DNA of 64,000 nucleotides, taken from Amoebidium appalachense (lineage: Eukaryota; Ichthyosporea). The stretch is from positions 9,052,001-9,116,000 of the forward strand of contig CAVNZM010000002.1 in the NCBI GenBank assembly GCA_963693365.1, in the 5' to 3' direction. The notes beneath the pieces were generated by a model. The model was not told the DNA's origin and did no database searches. It saw only the letters and a list, made by a program, of their open reading frames with translations. The position numbers and the translations under genes were made by a program. Positions 34,709 through 64,000 of this stretch are shown here, piece by piece (the stretch's first letter is position 1; every line of letters begins with the position of its first letter).

Positions 34709-35308
34709 TGGTGGTGGTGCGGGTGGTGGCGGATGCCATGGCGTTGAGATCCCTAGTGCATAAGATTGCTCCCTGTCGTTCTCCTCCCCTCCCCCCTCCC
34801 CCCTTCCCCCCCTCCCGGGCCGCCACGGCTTCTTCCTCCCTCCTTCAACTATTATTTATCGCAACAGGGACTTAATTTGAAACGAATACAAGAGGATGAT
34901 CCAAACCAACTTCATTCTTGTAATCGGTCCTAGGTTCTAAATTACGAGTCTAAAATGGTGGCATGCACAAAGGAAATCGTTTCACACAGAGACTGAAATA
35001 CATGCCGGCAGTGTAGACAGTACAACGGCAAGCAATCTTTCCCCCAGAGCCTACCACAGTTGCTGCACACATGTGGTTTTGAATTGTTGATTGCACTGAC
35101 ATGGATTGCACGGACCAAACCATGTGCTGGAGGCAAAGCCGTTGCCATGCTGGCCTATTCAAAGTTGTGGATGTCATATGAGGTGTAAGGTTGATGTTGC
35201 TTTACGGTTGTGAAAAAATGGTATGCGCATGGCCAGGCCCACAGCCAGAATGCCTTTCACTTACATTCGTGTTGGAAACACGTTGATTCTGTCTCCCTGC
35301 CCAGACAT
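29067..35308 (-). CDS. ATP6V1D: V-type proton ATPase subunit D
   Basis: Nine minus-strand exons: 35308-35265, 34618-34501, 33724-33645, 32573-32461, 31801-31698, 30959-30873, 30541-30483, 29784-29702, 29146-29067. They total 768 nt, 255 residues plus TAG, all in phase. The protein begins MSGQGDRINVFPTRM and carries the family signatures LKGAQKGHSLLKKKADALTH, ADNVAGVKLPVFEY-like sequence (here KTDNVAGV), LVELASLQTSFVTLDE and TNRRVNAIEYVIIPRIE. Subunit D forms the central rotor shaft of the V1 sector, coupling ATP hydrolysis to proton pumping into endosomes and vacuoles. Length matches the family (about 250). The C terminus is lysine- and acid-rich (KKKKDKALKEEEEAARAK) and ends in a poly-Asp patch. 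A highly conserved single-copy type of gene, apparently functional. Confidence 0.97.
30639..30674. repeat. Poly(C) run in V-ATPase D intron 6
   Basis: One of about a dozen C runs of 15-50 nt in this gene's introns (others near 29357, 29560, 30260, 31390, 32319, 32785, 33357, 34010). They read as poly(G) on the sense strand, so they cannot serve as polypyrimidine tracts here. Confidence 0.9.
30960..31038. repeat. (TG)n abutting the V-ATPase D exon 6 acceptor
   Basis: On the sense strand this is (AC)n ending in the CAG acceptor itself, with no conventional polypyrimidine tract between repeat and exon. Confidence 0.9.
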
Positions 35309-37140
35309 GATGAACTATGCCCTCTGTCCCTGGGGGGACCCGACAGTTAGAAAATATGGAATGCTGAGAATAATGCCTTTCCTTTCTCCTATCTGTAAAA
35401 GTGATGCATGGTATAATTCGAGCTAAGAAATTCCCGTTTAGCAAGATGTCTTTCCAGAGAAAAGATCGTGGCTGGTGTTATAAGGGAGCACATGTGGAAT
35501 GAGTAGCTCCAGCAAACAAGCATTCGTAAGGGTATATAGAGCAGGTGTATGGAAGTACCATACTTTCCACTTATTCAGGCCGGCCCAACACAGCAGGTAA
35601 CATGGAAGCTCAAAAAGCGAGTGGTAATCGTTCGCTAGATCGGGTAGATAACAGAGGTTCCACATATGAAGGGAAGCAAGTCACACCTCAAAAAGTAGAT
35701 TTGGAATATAGGACACTGTCAGAAGACAAGGGCAAGCTGATGCCTATATAAATCTAGACGACAATGCTCTCCCTCCTATGAAAAAATCTCTCTGGACTTT
35801 GAAGCTTCGTTTTTCTTGACTCCAAAACTTCGTTTTTTCAGTGCAACAAGCTTCGCACAAAAGCCTTCTCCTGATCTGACTGGCGATCCAGAGGAACTGC
35901 CTTTTATGGTAAATTTCCATTGACCAGCCGGCGCGGGCCGGCGCCAACATCCGCCGGCACCAGGTTCGGAGCCAGAAAAATGCAGCAAAAATGCCGAAAA
36001 GTCCTGTATTATCTATATGCTCATCATAATTGACAATATGATGATATAATAATACTCATATATGTAGATACTGCATATTATTCTGATAATGACAGAGGGC
36101 TAAAACTGGTACTGTTGGCAGCCTCCGGAGGCTGGGGTGCCGTTTAAGCCAATAGCACAGCCGTGGCATTAACCATAAAATGTTTTTACTATTTATAGTG
36201 TATTGATTCCTATAAATAGGTATGTCATCTATTTTTCAGGCCCGTTTGCGCAAACTCGAGTCCTGGATACGGAACCTTATAAGGCTAATCAGCGTTTGAT
36301 CAGATAGGCTCTGCCCAGCGCGAGCCGCTCAACTCGGCGGGACAGATAAACGAACGGCCTCAGGCCACGGTGTGTTGCAAATGCACACAAAAAAAGAGCA
36401 TGTTGCCTATACGTAGATGTTAGAGAGAAGCCCTCGGCTTTGTTTTAGGGTGTTGACTATCTCGTCTGTCTGTATTTTATTTTTCTGTTTCCCCCCTTTT
36501 CGCCGCAGTTGCGTGTCTCAGCAGTCCTACTGCTTGAAGGGCGAGGTCTAGGGGTAGACAATCATGGGATGACAAGCATTCCGGGTTACAGCAGTTCACA
36601 CATGACAACAATAGAACAGTCAGACGCCATTTCAACTGCAGGGCACTCTGCTCGTTATAATCTTGACGCATGAAAGTAAAGCCACTCGGGAAATCTTGTT
36701 CTCGTTTTTGGCCTTGTTAGAGTACTTGTGGTCTCGGTGGAACCTGCAAGACTACAGTGGATGTGTGCCAGGACGGTGCACATCTGGCGATGGCAAAGAA
36801 AACAGGTTTGTGTGGCTGAGTTACACACACATAGAGCCATATACGGGGTTTTTTGAGCTGAGATTCTTTGTTACGTCTAAATCTTTGTGCTTCTGGGAGG
36901 GACATGGTGTTGGATCCGCTTGAAGATCTACGCTATCAACGGGAAAATTTTTTGACATACAGGCACGACGCGTCACGAGCTTATGCGCAGGAAGACATAA
37001 AACGCGCATGCACACGTGCGGCTGTTTTTTTTTTTGTTTTTTTTTTCTCCCTTACAGAAAAACGGTTTTTATGTTTTGGTAACGCGCGTGTGCTCTATTT
37101 ACTCTTCCACATCTGGTTGTCACGGGTGGCACTGGGGGGG

Positions 37141-37182
<42 letters not shown>

Positions 37183-37612
37183 GGGGGGGAGGGAAGGGGT
37201 GGGAGGGATGAGGGCAGGGGGCGTATGTGGGGGGTACAACATGCAAAGGCATGTGCATGAAGGCACATATAAAACATATAAGGGTGCAAACATTCTGGAC
37301 AAGCCCCTGGCAACACATACACTCAGGGTTGGCATAAGTTCCCCCGTCTGTGCGGATGCTGGTGCTTGCACGTGCACACGCACACGCACTTACTGAAATC
37401 GGAGACGTATTCATAGACACAAGTATACACTTCTGCACAGATGGATACATCCACATAGAAGTGCGGCACATATACGTAAGTAGGAAAAGACAATACGGCG
37501 GCCCACCATAGCTCGGAATGGCACATGCACAGATTCCTTACACAACACCTTTTCGCACTTCATTTTATTCCAAACAGCAGATCGGCCGGGCAGCGAAGCT
37601 CGGAGGACAAGC
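35309..37612. promoter_or_regulatory. Divergent intergenic interval between V-ATPase D and COG1
   Basis: 2.3 kb between two head-to-head start codons, so it should contain both promoters. It has a 12-bp palindrome GTTTGCGCAAAC (about 36244-36255) and a long G run (37134-37182) 430 bp before the COG1 start. No clear TATA or initiator could be assigned. Short ORFs here have no family resemblance. Confidence 0.5.
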
Positions 37613-63940
<26,328 letters not shown>

Positions 63941-63966
63941 GTGAGTGGGTTTTTTTTTTTTTTTTT

Positions 63967-63997
<31 letters not shown>

Positions 63998-64000
63998 GGG
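63941..64000. repeat. T run then G run at the right edge
   Basis: About 27 T followed directly by G to the end of the window. It is the reverse complement of the C-A composite seen elsewhere and may be where the assembly stopped. Confidence 0.9.

Noticed and set aside
34942-35148. Minus-strand ORF with CSNCGRLWGKDCLPLYCLHC, zinc-ribbon-like
   Set aside because: It lies wholly inside V-ATPase D intron 1, is only 68 codons, and has no partner exons or recognisable family.
36244-36255. The palindrome GTTTGCGCAAAC as a regulator binding site
   Set aside because: A single 12-bp palindrome in 2.3 kb of intergenic DNA is weak evidence, and no known factor was matched.

Overview
The window is nuclear DNA from an intron-rich eukaryote. 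Three protein genes can be spliced into complete, phase-consistent reading frames across 43 exons with GT-AG introns, many of them over 1 kb. The rest is microsatellite, poly(C)/poly(G) tracts and retroelements. An extracellular WSC, beta/gamma-crystallin-like and discoidin (F5/8C-type) protein with a furin-type basic site and one membrane span suggests an opisthokont, perhaps a unicellular holozoan with bloated introns. The species cannot be fixed from the sequence alone.

Layout. 1-1877: a MITE-like element and microsatellites. 1878-8369 (minus): an RBR-type E3 ubiquitin ligase whose reading frame is broken in at least five places, probably a pseudogene. 8370-12246: intergenic, with three LINE-derived insertions, one only 32 bp long. 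12247-24900 (plus): a nine-exon, 1,125-residue secreted/membrane mosaic protein, with a 5'-truncated LINE (951-codon ORF, 10-bp target duplication) in intron 6. 24901-29066: intergenic, with tandem and direct repeats. 29067-35308 (minus): complete V-ATPase subunit D, nine exons, 255 residues. 35309-37612: the divergent promoter interval. 37613 to beyond 63940 (plus): COG1, a subunit of the conserved oligomeric Golgi complex; 25 exons (993 codons) lie in the window and the gene runs off the right edge. Intron 2 of COG1 holds a decayed Penelope-like element.

The three intact genes have unrelated housekeeping or surface roles (endomembrane acidification, Golgi vesicle tethering, cell surface) and form no operon or pathway cluster. 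The unusual biology is in the non-coding part. A short interspersed repeat family occurs about 14 times on both strands, and nearly every copy ends in a poly(C) tract. Its terminal AAACCCC is shared with the 3' ends of two LINE families in the same window. Donor sites are often followed by (TG)n and acceptor sites preceded by (CA)n. Several acceptors have degenerate tandem copies just upstream.
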